Below, piece by piece: positions 17,196-25,473 of a DNA stretch of 64,000 bases; the stretch's first letter is position 1; every line of letters starts with the position of its first letter. Both the position numbers and the translations under genes were made by a program. The stretch comes from Helicobacter mustelae (GTDB lineage: Bacteria; Campylobacterota; Campylobacteria; Campylobacterales; Helicobacteraceae): assembly GCF_900476215.1 (NCBI RefSeq), contig NZ_LS483446.1, positions 1,426,001-1,490,000 of the forward strand. The letters are read 5' to 3'. The notes below the pieces were generated by a model, which was given only the letters and a program-made list of their open reading frames with translations, did no database searches and had not been told where the DNA came from.

Positions 17196-18538
17196 TGGCA
17201 AAAAAAATCACGCTCTTTGAATGTCAGCATTGTGGCGCTCAAAGCTCAAAATGGCTTGGTAAATGCAGCAATTGCGACTCCTGGGAGAGTTTTGTTGAAC
17301 TCAAGGCTAGTGAAATTGAAAGCCTCAAAAACCCCTCTTTGCAAGGCAAAAAAAGCAGTGCTACTCCCATCACAGAGGTAGCCTATGAGAGTGTAGAGAA
17401 ATTCACCTCCACACAAGAGGAGTTTGATATCGTGCTTGGCGGAGGGATCGTCAAAGGTGGGCTTTATCTCATCGGAGGCAGTCCAGGAGTGGGGAAATCC
17501 ACGCTTTTGCTCAAGGTCTCTGGAGGGCTAGCCCAAATGGGAAAAAATGTGCTTTATGTGAGCGGAGAGGAGAGTGCTGGGCAAATTCGCATGCGCGCAG
17601 ATCGCCTCTCTTGCGTGCATGAAAATCTTTTTTTGCTCAATGAAATTGAATTAAGCGCGATCAAAACCCAACTTGTGAGCAAAAAATATGAGATTTGCAT
17701 CATTGATTCCATTCAGACGATTTTTTCCTCCCAGATCCTCTCTGCCCCTGGGTCTGTCTCACAGGTGCGAGAGATTACCTTTGAGCTCATGCGCCTTGCC
17801 AAAGAATATGAAATTGCCATTTTCATCATCGGGCATATCACCAAAGAGGGGAATATCGCAGGTCCCAGGGTGCTAGAGCATATGGTAGATTGCGTACTTT
17901 ATTTTGAAGGCGATCCCAGCAGGGAATTGCGATTACTGCGGGGTTTTAAAAATCGCTTTGGTGCTACCAGTGATGTGGGGATTTTTGAGATGAAAAATGA
18001 TGGATTAGTCAGCGCCAAAAATGCCTCTAGGCTCTTTTTTTCTGCCAAGAGCAAGGCCGCAGGAAGTGCCATCACCATCCTTCTTGAAGGCTCCAGGGCC
18101 CTGGTGCTAGAGATCCAAGCCCTTGTGAGTGAGAGTAGCTTTGCCACCCCCAAGCGCTCTGCTACTGGGTTTGATACCAATCGCTTGAATATGCTTTTGG
18201 CATTGCTAGAAAAAAAGCTAGAAATCCCACTCAATCGCTATGATGTCTTCATCAATGTCACTGGAGGCATCAAGATCACTGAGACAAGTGCGGATTTAGC
18301 AGTGATTGCAAGCATACTCTCTAGCTTCAAAAATCGCCCCCTCAATCATGATGTAGCATTCATTGGAGAAGTGAGTTTGATTGGCGACATTCGCGAGGTA
18401 AGCAATATGGACATGCGTCTCAAAGAAATGGAGAATTACGGATTCAAAAATGCAATTCTTGCCAAAAGACCCAAGACAAAAACAGCCATTAAATGCTTTG
18501 AAGTCGCAGAGGTGACCAAGATCTTGGATTGGATGTAA
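17195..18538 (+). CDS. radA: DNA repair protein RadA
   Basis: This 447-residue RecA-like branch-migration protein has an N-terminal zinc ribbon (CQHCGAQSSKWLGKCSNCDSW), Walker A GGSPGVGKSTLLLK, Walker B YEICIIDSIQTIF, the RadA signature KNRFGATSDVGIFEM and a C-terminal Lon-protease-like domain (TGGIKITETSADLAV, FIGEVSLIGDIREV). Translation starts at GTG 17195, which shares a base with the ftsY stop TAG; this indicates coupled expression. Length and domains are complete. Confidence 0.96.
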   Translation: MAKKITLFECQHCGAQSSKWLGKCSNCDSWESFVELKASEIESLKNPSLQGKKSSATPITEVAYESVEKFTSTQEEFDIVLGGGIVKGGLYLIGGSPGVGKSTLLLKVSGGLAQMGKNVLYVSGEESAGQIRMRADRLSCVHENLFLLNEIELSAIKTQLVSKKYEICIIDSIQTIFSSQILSAPGSVSQVREITFELMRLAKEYEIAIFIIGHITKEGNIAGPRVLEHMVDCVLYFEGDPSRELRLLRGFKNRFGATSDVGIFEMKNDGLVSAKNASRLFFSAKSKAAGSAITILLEGSRALVLEIQALVSESSFATPKRSATGFDTNRLNMLLALLEKKLEIPLNRYDVFINVTGGIKITETSADLAVIASILSSFKNRPLNHDVAFIGEVSLIGDIREVSNMDMRLKEMENYGFKNAILAKRPKTKTAIKCFEVAEVTKILDWM

Positions 18539-18567
18539 ATACCTCTTAAGAATCGCAGGCTTTTGGG

Positions 18568-18573
18568 TAGAAT
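18568..18573 (+). promoter_or_regulatory. Probable -10 box of the usp–rmuC unit
   Basis: TAGAAT, 25 bases upstream of the usp start codon, follows T-rich sequence. The AAGGAGT ribosome site lies between it and the ATG at 18599. Confidence 0.4.
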
Positions 18574-18598
18574 ATCAAAATCATCTCAAGGAGTCAGA

Positions 18599-19018
18599 AT
18601 GAAAAACATACTTTTTGGAGTGCATGATACCGAGGAATGCAGACAGGCCATCAACACCATAGCAAGGCTCTTTGGAGATCAAAAAGAAAGTCTAGAAATC
18701 ACGCTTTTGCATGTGATTCCTGAGACCATCATCCACACAGAAAGCGGCATTATTGATTATGAAATGATCGAGGAAAAAGAACAAGAAGAAGGCCAAAAAA
18801 TCTTGCAAGAATTCGCGCATGCTTTTTATGAATTGGGCTTTTCCTGCAAAAAAATCCTAAAAAATGGAGATCCTATCGACAAGGTATTAGAGGCAGCACG
18901 CGATTATGAATTACTCATCATTGGGGCTAGCGAATCTTCCTTTCTGCATCGCATTTTCAACTCCCATCAAGACAGCTTTGTCAACGCATCTCCCATCTCA
19001 GTGCTCGTGGCAAAATGA
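18599..19018 (+). CDS. Universal stress protein (UspA family)
   Basis: This 139-residue protein has the Usp alpha/beta fold: ILFGVHDTEECRQAINTIARL at the N-terminus, ITLLHVIPETI, and the C-terminal nucleotide-loop region LLIIGASESSFLHRIFN followed by PISVLVAK. The ATP-binding loop normally reads G-x2-G-x9-G-S/T; here GASESSFLHRIF lacks the second glycine, so nucleotide binding is uncertain. The ATG at 18599 has a strong AAGGAGT site, whereas an upstream in-frame codon at 18563 does not. The stop overlaps the rmuC start. Confidence 0.85.
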   Translation: MKNILFGVHDTEECRQAINTIARLFGDQKESLEITLLHVIPETIIHTESGIIDYEMIEEKEQEEGQKILQEFAHAFYELGFSCKKILKNGDPIDKVLEAARDYELLIIGASESSFLHRIFNSHQDSFVNASPISVLVAK

Positions 19019-20322
19019 TGCCTTTGCTCATCGCCTTGGCAATCTCACTCCTTTTCCTTGTGGGGCTAGCTTTTTATGCCTATATGCTCAGATCTGCGCT
19101 CAATGCAAAGAGCGCACAAAATACCGCTCTAGAAAAAGAAAACACAAATCTACAAAACCAAAACCTAGAATGCAGAGAAAATTTCCACAAACTCAAGGAG
19201 CAAGTCAGTATTTTGCAAACACAACTTCAGGCAAAAGAAGAGAAAATTTTAGAGTTACAAAGCTCTTATGAATTGCGCACTCGCGAACAAAAAGAAGATT
19301 ATCATGCCCAAATCACAGAATTAAGGGCCCAATACCAAAACAATATCACTACGCTCAAAGAGGAACTGCACAAAAATATCCAGGAGCAAAACCAAAGCCT
19401 GCTTGCCCAAAATAAAAATCTCATCAACGAGGATTCCAAAAAAATCCTTAGTGAAATCTTTGACCCACTCAAAGAAAGAATCAAATCCTATGAGAAGCGC
19501 CTGGGTGAGAATGAAGTAATCCTAGGCCAGCAAATCCGACAGGTCTTTGATTTTTCCAAAAATATCAGCGACAATGCAAACAATCTTGCCAACATCCTCA
19601 AGGGAGACAAAAAAATCCGTGGGAATTTTGGAGAAATCCAACTAAAAAATGTCCTTGAAAACAGCGGGCTAGTGAAAGGAGAGCAATACAAGCTCCAAGA
19701 ATCCCTGAAATGGGAGAATGCACGCTATGTGCCTGATGCAATCATTTATCTAGAGCGAGATAAAAGCGTGATTGTGGATGCAAAATTCTCCCTGCCCAGC
19801 AATCTGGATTTTCAAAGACTTGATGATGGGGTGGGTGGTGAACTCTCTCAAAATCTGCGCGCACGCATTGATGAGCTTGCCAAAAAACCCTACAAACAAC
19901 TCGGGGACTATAGCTTTGTTTTGTTATTCATCCCCTATCAAAATCTCTTGGACCTAGCACTAGACAAAGACCCCTCCCTCTATCAATATGCCTACAATCA
20001 AGAGGTCTATCTCACCACGCCCCACACGCTATTCATGGCATTAAAGACCATCAATCTCACCTGGCTTAATATCCGCCGCGATGAAAATATCTCCAAAGCC
20101 TTTGAGGAAATTGGGAAATTTTATGACAAATTCTGTGGCATCGTGCAAAATTTTGAAGAAATGAAGCGCCATCTAAACAGCTTGCAAAAATCAGCAGATG
20201 GTCTAGATAATAAGCTCATCTCTGGGAGCGGGAATCTCTCCACGCGCTTTGAACAGCTCAAAACCCTGGGCATCAAGACGCAAAAATCCCTAGCACAGCA
20301 CAATAAAAGTCTGCTGTCATAA
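19015..20322 (+). CDS. rmuC: DNA recombination protein RmuC
   Basis: This 435-residue protein has an N-terminal membrane helix (LLIALAISLLFLVGLAFYAY), a long coiled coil (residues 30–150) and the RmuC nuclease-like domain with KIRGNFGEIQLKNVLENSGL, YVPDAIIYLERDKSVIVDAKF and YKQLGDYSFVLLFIPYQNLL. The VDAKF-type motif is the restriction-endonuclease-fold core. RmuC limits inversions at short repeats in E. coli, and its biochemical role is still unclear. The start sits in the tandem ATGATG at the usp stop, so coupling is likely. Confidence 0.93.
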   Translation: MMPLLIALAISLLFLVGLAFYAYMLRSALNAKSAQNTALEKENTNLQNQNLECRENFHKLKEQVSILQTQLQAKEEKILELQSSYELRTREQKEDYHAQITELRAQYQNNITTLKEELHKNIQEQNQSLLAQNKNLINEDSKKILSEIFDPLKERIKSYEKRLGENEVILGQQIRQVFDFSKNISDNANNLANILKGDKKIRGNFGEIQLKNVLENSGLVKGEQYKLQESLKWENARYVPDAIIYLERDKSVIVDAKFSLPSNLDFQRLDDGVGGELSQNLRARIDELAKKPYKQLGDYSFVLLFIPYQNLLDLALDKDPSLYQYAYNQEVYLTTPHTLFMALKTINLTWLNIRRDENISKAFEEIGKFYDKFCGIVQNFEEMKRHLNSLQKSADGLDNKLISGSGNLSTRFEQLKTLGIKTQKSLAQHNKSLLS

Positions 20323-20333
20323 AGCCAGAAGCT

Positions 20334-21020
20334 ATGAATTCTCTCTGTCATCTTGCAATCATCATGGATGGAAATGGACGCTGGGCTAAGGAGCGCAAAA
20401 AACCCCGCAAAGAAGGCCATAAAGCCGGCACCAATGTCGTGCGTGAGATCACAACCTGGTGTGCAAAAAATGCCATTACCTACCTCACCCTCTATGCATT
20501 CTCCACAGAAAACTGGAAACGCCCAAAAACAGAGGTGCGCTATCTCATGAAGCTTCTAGCCCAATATCTAGAAAAAGAAAAGCAAACCTACCTTGACCAT
20601 GACATTTGCTTCAAGGCCATTGGAAACATCGAGGCATTTGACCTCTCGCTCAAAGAAAAAATCTATGAGCTCCAATCCCTCACACAAAACAACAAAAGCC
20701 TCACCCAAATCCTTGCGCTCAATTATGGAAGCAGAGATGAGATTACACGAGCACTCAAAGACCTCCTCCTCTCCCCGCCGCAAAATCTAGAAAATCTCGA
20801 AGAAGAATTGAATGCCAGGCTAGATACCCGCGGGATCCCTGATGTGGATTTGCTCATCCGCACAGGGGGAGAGCAGCGCATTAGCAATTTTTTGCTTTGG
20901 CAGATTAGCTATGCAGAACTCTTCTTCACGCCCACCTATTGGCCAGAATTTAGCACGCGCGAACTCGAGCAAATCATCGCTTCCTACCGCCAAAAAAATC
21001 GACGCTTTGGCGGACTCTAA
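20334..21020 (+). CDS. uppS: Isoprenyl transferase (undecaprenyl diphosphate synthase)
   Basis: This 228-residue cis-prenyltransferase makes the C55 carrier lipid for peptidoglycan and O-antigen. The catalytic Asp is in LAIIMDGNGRWAKERKKPRK, and HKAGTNVVREI follows. LTLYAFSTENWKRP, ALNYGSRDEI and the C-terminal DVDLLIRTGGEQRISNFLLW with YAELFFTPTYWPEF complete the family pattern. It starts 11 bases after rmuC. Confidence 0.97.
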   Translation: MNSLCHLAIIMDGNGRWAKERKKPRKEGHKAGTNVVREITTWCAKNAITYLTLYAFSTENWKRPKTEVRYLMKLLAQYLEKEKQTYLDHDICFKAIGNIEAFDLSLKEKIYELQSLTQNNKSLTQILALNYGSRDEITRALKDLLLSPPQNLENLEEELNARLDTRGIPDVDLLIRTGGEQRISNFLLWQISYAELFFTPTYWPEFSTRELEQIIASYRQKNRRFGGL

Positions 21021-21034
21021 TTACACAATTTTGT

Positions 21035-21040
21035 TATAAT
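21035..21040 (+). promoter_or_regulatory. -10 box upstream of the small coiled-coil pair and priA
   Basis: TTTTGTTATAAT, with a perfect TATAAT, lies 24 bases before the ATG at 21065. The unit of two small genes plus priA can therefore be transcribed separately from uppS. Confidence 0.6.
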
Positions 21041-21064
21041 CCCCCATCAAGACAAGGAAAGATC

Positions 21065-21286
21065 ATGCTCCTCACTCAATTGGATGAAAAAATCCAAGAA
21101 ATGCTCCAAGTGATCCAAAGCCAGCGCACAGAGATCCAAGGTCTGCGGCTCAAAATCTCCACTCTCACCACCCAGAATGAAGAAAAAGACCGCCAGATTT
21201 CTCAGCTCTATGAGCAGATCGCCCAAAAAGATTCCCAGCTCCAAAAGCTCGTCGATAAGGTCCAAAGCGTTTTGCAGAATGTATAA
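21065..21286 (+). CDS. Small coiled-coil protein, ZapB-like
   Basis: This 73-residue protein is coiled coil nearly from end to end: LDEKIQEMLQVIQSQRTEIQ, then LKISTLTTQNEEKDRQISQL, with heptad spacing of leucine and isoleucine. It has its own -10 box and a GGAAAG ribosome site. Its last eight bases overlap the next small gene, so the two are translated together. Size and composition resemble ZapB or other division-scaffold coiled coils, but coiled coils of this length match many things. The function is unknown. Confidence 0.7.
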   Translation: MLLTQLDEKIQEMLQVIQSQRTEIQGLRLKISTLTTQNEEKDRQISQLYEQIAQKDSQLQKLVDKVQSVLQNV

Positions 21287-21518
21287 AAAAATTCACATAC
21301 AAGTTGCAGAGAAATGCTTTGAGCTTGAGTTGCAAAATTTTGATGCCCCCACACAAAAAGAACTCATTGATTTTTTTGAAAACAAAACTATTACCATCGA
21401 TCAAATCCTAAAAGCCTACATCAGCAAAATCCAAGAAAACCAACAAATGAGCCAAAAAATCTCCCAAATCTTAGAAAAAATCCATGCACTATTACCTAAC
21501 TGCGTCTCTGAAATCTAG
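21279..21518 (+). CDS. Small conserved protein, ZapA-like
   Basis: This 79-residue protein begins MYKKIHIQVAEKCFELELQ, a beta-hairpin pattern like the ZapA N-terminus, followed by a helical C-terminal half (ITIDQILKAYISKIQENQQM) that could form a coiled coil. The pattern, and pairing with a ZapB-like protein upstream, suggest a ZapA-type FtsZ-ring stabiliser; this is inference. It overlaps the upstream gene by eight bases and the priA start by 35 bases. Confidence 0.6.
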   Translation: MYKKIHIQVAEKCFELELQNFDAPTQKELIDFFENKTITIDQILKAYISKIQENQQMSQKISQILEKIHALLPNCVSEI

Positions 21519-23547
21519 TGCTCCCTATCTCACCTACGCATCCCCCACTCCCTGCGAGGCTTTTGACATCATTCATATCCCCTTGCGCAAGCAAACAAGG
21601 CTTGGCATCATCATCTGCGAGGTAGAAAAACCAGAATTTCCCTGCAAAACCCTGCAAAAAAGTCCACTACATTTCACACCCATACAAAAAAAACTAGGCA
21701 AATTCATCGCGCAGTATTATTGCGCTAGCTATGGGGAGAGCTTTGGCATCCTCACCCCGCTGGATCCCACTACAGATGATTTTAGTGATATAAGAGATTT
21801 AAATAGCATAAGCAGAGCTGTGAGCGGGGATTTTGTGCAGGATTGTGGTGGATTTGATGACACAGAGGCTCAACACATGCCAAATCCCCCAGAAACTGCC
21901 AGCCAAATTTGCACCAACATGCCTCCCAAAGAAACTCCATGCCTATCCAAAAATAAGTCTGGGCTTGATGGCGCCACATCTGCTAGCACGCTAGAAGATC
22001 AGAGCCAGCCTAGGCTCCATGATCTCAATCCCAGACAAAAACTAGCACTGGATTTTTGTCAAAAAGATTGCTTGAGTCTGCTTTTTGGCGATACAGGCAG
22101 CGGAAAGACAGAGATTTTTTTTCACCTCATAGATGAAAAGCTAAAAGAGGGAAAAACTACGCTTTTACTCATGCCAGAGATCTCCCTCACTCCACAGATG
22201 GAGCGGAGATTGAAGGAGGCATTTGGAGAGATTTTTGTATTGTGGCATAGCAAGCTTGGCACCAAAAAGCGCAGGGAAAATCTAGGAAAAATCCAAAGCC
22301 AAAAGGCAAAAATCATTGCTGGTGCGCGCAGTGCGCTGTTTTTACCCCTGGTAAATCTTGGACAAATCATCGTGGATGAAGAGCATGATGATGCCTACAA
22401 ATCCCAAAATAAACCCCTATACAATGCTAAGGATCTCTGCATCTTCTTGGCTAGCAAGGATTTAAGAATCATCCTCTCCTCTGCCACACCCTGCCCCTCA
22501 AGCTATCTCATCGCAAAAAATCGCTCCCGCATCTTTCGCCTCAAGGGCGGACATTTCCAGACAAAAAAAACATTCCTCTTTGACCCTAGCACCCAGATCC
22601 CAAGTCCCATGCTTTTAGAAGCGCTACAAAAAAATCTAGAGGCCAAAAAGCAAAGCATGATTTTCATCCCCACGCGCGCCAATTTCAAAACCCTGCTCTG
22701 CCAAACATGTGGAGAGAGCATCCTTTGTGAGCAATGCAGTGTGGCTATGAGCGTGCATCACAAAAAACAAGCCCTGCTCTGCCATTATTGTGGTTTTAGT
22801 AAGAGCATTCCACAATTTTGCCCTAGTTGTGGCGGGGCGGATTTCCTCTCGCAGAGAATTGGCAGCGCACAGCTAAAACTAGAGCTGCAAAATCATCTAC
22901 CAAATGCGCGCATTGGCATCTTTGATAGGGATCATGCCAGTACAGATAGACAGATAAAATCCCTGCTCAAGGCCCTCAAAAAAGAAGAGATTGATATTTT
23001 GATTGGCACGCAGATGATTGCAAAGGGGCATGATTATCCCAAAGTGAGCCTGGCAGTGATTTTGGAGCTGGATTACATCCTAAAGAGTCCGGATTTTCGC
23101 TGCAATGAAAAGGCGCTAAATCTGCTTTATCAAGTCGCAGGAAGAAGTGGGAGGAAGAGTGATGGATGCGTAATTATCCAAACACTCAATGCCAATTTTT
23201 TCTCTGAATTTCTCCAGGATTATGAGGATTTTTTATTGCATGAGTTAGATTTACGAAAAAACCTCTACCCCCCTTTCAAAAAACTCGCACTCTTGCATTT
23301 CCAAGACAAAGAAGAGGGGAAGGTCTTGCAGAACTTGGGGAAGGTCTTGCAGAACTTGCAGGCTCACAGCACACAAGATTTCCAAATCATTGGCGCAGAA
23401 AAAAATCGCATCGAAAAAATCGCAAATGTTTATCGCCATCATATTTTACTGCGCATCCATCACCAAATCCCTACCTTGAGGCTTTTGCAACATCTCCAAT
23501 CTCAGTATGATTTTTCCATCGATATAGATCCGCTAGATTTTTCCTAA
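21484..23547 (+). CDS. priA: Primosomal replication restart helicase PriA
   Basis: This 687-residue 3'-5' helicase reloads the replisome at stalled forks. The N-terminal DNA-binding domain (residues 1–110) is followed by a poorly conserved, low-complexity linker (about 110–180). The helicase follows with Walker A LLFGDTGSGKTEIF and the DEEH box IVDEEHDDAYKSQ. The eight-cysteine zinc module spans CQTCGESILCEQCSVAM through CHYCGF and CPSCGG. C-terminal helicase motifs IGTQMIAKGHDYPKV and QVAGRSGRKSDG are intact. A perfect 21-bp tandem duplication at 23317–23358 repeats GKVLQNL in the C-terminal part. Confidence 0.95.
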   Translation: MHYYLTASLKSSAPYLTYASPTPCEAFDIIHIPLRKQTRLGIIICEVEKPEFPCKTLQKSPLHFTPIQKKLGKFIAQYYCASYGESFGILTPLDPTTDDFSDIRDLNSISRAVSGDFVQDCGGFDDTEAQHMPNPPETASQICTNMPPKETPCLSKNKSGLDGATSASTLEDQSQPRLHDLNPRQKLALDFCQKDCLSLLFGDTGSGKTEIFFHLIDEKLKEGKTTLLLMPEISLTPQMERRLKEAFGEIFVLWHSKLGTKKRRENLGKIQSQKAKIIAGARSALFLPLVNLGQIIVDEEHDDAYKSQNKPLYNAKDLCIFLASKDLRIILSSATPCPSSYLIAKNRSRIFRLKGGHFQTKKTFLFDPSTQIPSPMLLEALQKNLEAKKQSMIFIPTRANFKTLLCQTCGESILCEQCSVAMSVHHKKQALLCHYCGFSKSIPQFCPSCGGADFLSQRIGSAQLKLELQNHLPNARIGIFDRDHASTDRQIKSLLKALKKEEIDILIGTQMIAKGHDYPKVSLAVILELDYILKSPDFRCNEKALNLLYQVAGRSGRKSDGCVIIQTLNANFFSEFLQDYEDFLLHELDLRKNLYPPFKKLALLHFQDKEEGKVLQNLGKVLQNLQAHSTQDFQIIGAEKNRIEKIANVYRHHILLRIHHQIPTLRLLQHLQSQYDFSIDIDPLDFS
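23317..23358 (+). repeat. Two perfect 21-bp tandem copies inside priA
   Basis: The unit GGGAAGGTCTTGCAGAACTTG occurs twice with period 21 (23317–23337 and 23338–23358), in frame, giving a duplicated seven-residue GKVLQNL segment in the C-terminal domain of PriA. Confidence 0.95.
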
Positions 23548-23657
23548 AGCCTTTTTTTTAATTCATTCTCATTGCGCTTTATTGCACGATCGCATAAATC
23601 CAAAAGAGGGAATTTTTTTGTTTTTGCTACAATGCTTGGCAAAAAAAGAGGGATGAC

Positions 23658-24365
23658 ATGGGAAAGATTATTGCTGGGAATTTTAAAAGCAATTTGACAA
23701 AAAGCAAAATTGCAGAGTATTACAAGAAGCTCAATGCCAGCCTAGATGCAAAAGATTCTGTGTATGTCTTTGCACCATTTTTCGGATTAGAAGGAGTGGA
23801 GGAGCAGAGGTTTTTTATCGGGGCACAGAATGCCTATCCTGCAAAAAATGGGGCATTTACTGGTGAAATCACCCTAGAAGCCCTGCAAGATCTAAAAATC
23901 CATCACCTTCTCATCGGACATAGCGAACGCAGGAACATCCTCCAAGAAAGCCAGGAGTTTTGCGCACAAAAATTTGAATTTTTTAGGGCACAGGGTTTTC
24001 ATATTTTTTATTGCATCGGAGAAAGCTTAGAGGTGCGCCAAGCAGGTGAGGATGCTATTAGACACTTTCTAAAAAGCCAATTTGAGGGAATTGATGTCAA
24101 TTATGAAGGGCTCACCATTGCTTATGAGCCCATCTGGGCCATTGGCACAGGCGTAAGCGCTGATGCTAGGCAAATACAGAGCACTCATGAATTTATCAAA
24201 AAACTCTGCCCACGCCCCCTGCTCTATGGTGGAAGCGTGCGGGCTGAAAACATCACTCAAATCCTGCAAATCCCAAATGTCGATGGGGTGCTCATTGGCG
24301 GAGCTTCGCTGGATGTGGGCATTTTCTTGGAAATGATAAAATCGGCTCGAAATATCAAAGGATGA
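23658..24365 (+). CDS. tpiA: Triosephosphate isomerase
   Basis: This 235-residue enzyme interconverts dihydroxyacetone phosphate and glyceraldehyde-3-phosphate. IIAGNFKSN holds the active-site Asn and Lys, LIGHSERR the catalytic His, AYEPIWAIGTG the catalytic Glu and flexible loop 6, and LLYGGSV the phosphate-binding loop. It is shorter than the usual 250 residues, as I recall for Helicobacter TIM. A TACAAT -10-like box lies at 23628–23633. Its stop is two bases before the lpxD start chosen here. Confidence 0.96.
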   Translation: MGKIIAGNFKSNLTKSKIAEYYKKLNASLDAKDSVYVFAPFFGLEGVEEQRFFIGAQNAYPAKNGAFTGEITLEALQDLKIHHLLIGHSERRNILQESQEFCAQKFEFFRAQGFHIFYCIGESLEVRQAGEDAIRHFLKSQFEGIDVNYEGLTIAYEPIWAIGTGVSADARQIQSTHEFIKKLCPRPLLYGGSVRAENITQILQIPNVDGVLIGGASLDVGIFLEMIKSARNIKG

Positions 24366-24367
24366 AC

Positions 24368-25330
24368 ATGAAACTCTCCCAAATTCTTTCAAAAATCAAT
24401 ATTTCTGCTACATTGACACATGATTTTGAGCTCATGGGCATCGCCCCACTGCAGGAAGCCAACGAAAAACAATTAAGCTACATCGAACAAAAACAATACC
24501 TCAAGGATCTCAATGACTCCAAAGCAGGGGCTGTGCTAATCCGCCAAGAATTCTCAAATCTTGTGCCCACGCATATACAAGCCATCATCACGCCAAACCC
24601 CCATCTTGCCTTTGCTCAAATCTCACATTTTTTTGCCAAAGGGGAATTTTTGGATGAGGGTGAGGATGCTTGCATCCATCCCAGCGCGAAAATCATGCCA
24701 AATGTTTATCTGGGCAAAAATATTCGCATTGGTGCAAATTCTTTGATTATGCCAGGAGTGGTGATTAGCGATCATGTAATCATTGGTGAGGACTGCAAGA
24801 TCTATCCCAATGTCGTCATTTATCGTGATACCATCATTGGCAATCGCGTCAATATCCATGCAGGCAGCGTCATTGGGAGCGATGGCTTTGGCTATGCGCA
24901 TACCACAGATGGCAAGCATGTCAAGATCGAGCATAATGGATGCGTGGTGATCGAGGATGATGTGGAAATTGGAGCAAATAACACCATCGATCGCGCGGTA
25001 TTTGGAGAGACCAAGATCCAAAAAGGTGCAAAAATCGATAACCTTGTGCAAATTGGACATAATTGCGTCATTGGACCCCACAGCATCCTAGTCTCTCAAG
25101 TAGGGCTTGCAGGATCCACCACCACAGGGAGAAATGTCGTAATGGGTGGGCAGGCAGGCACAGGCGGGCATATCCATATCGGGGATTTTGTGCAGGTGGC
25201 AGGGCGCGGTGCTGTAGGCAAAAATCTACCCCCTAACACAAAATGGGGTGGGCACCCACTCATGGAGCTAGATGAGTGGATGAAATTTTATGTAAACCTT
25301 AGGCGCATGCTCAAAAAGAAAAAGGATTAA
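24368..25330 (+). CDS. lpxD: UDP-3-O-acyl-glucosamine N-acyltransferase LpxD
   Basis: This 320-residue enzyme adds the N-linked acyl chain in lipid A synthesis. An N-terminal uridine-binding domain (residues 1–100) precedes a left-handed beta-helix of hexapeptide repeats (IRIGANSLIMPGVVISDHVI onward). The catalytic His is in VQIGHNCVIGPHSI, and the terminal helix is MKFYVNLRRMLKKKK. The ATG at 24368 is best placed after AAGGA in the tpiA tail; the ATG six bases earlier overlaps the tpiA stop. In H. pylori I recall fabI between tpiA and lpxD; here they abut. Confidence 0.95.
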   Translation: MKLSQILSKINISATLTHDFELMGIAPLQEANEKQLSYIEQKQYLKDLNDSKAGAVLIRQEFSNLVPTHIQAIITPNPHLAFAQISHFFAKGEFLDEGEDACIHPSAKIMPNVYLGKNIRIGANSLIMPGVVISDHVIIGEDCKIYPNVVIYRDTIIGNRVNIHAGSVIGSDGFGYAHTTDGKHVKIEHNGCVVIEDDVEIGANNTIDRAVFGETKIQKGAKIDNLVQIGHNCVIGPHSILVSQVGLAGSTTTGRNVVMGGQAGTGGHIHIGDFVQVAGRGAVGKNLPPNTKWGGHPLMELDEWMKFYVNLRRMLKKKKD

Positions 25331-25473
25331 ATCTCTCCCCTAAAAAGCCATTCCACAACCTAGCAGTAAGCGGCGGCGATCTATCAGCAAAAACCAGCCC
25401 ACGGTCAAAAATCATCCTCACTAAAAATCCACAAACCAAAACAAGAGCTAAAAATCAAACCAAAGAGGGCTCT

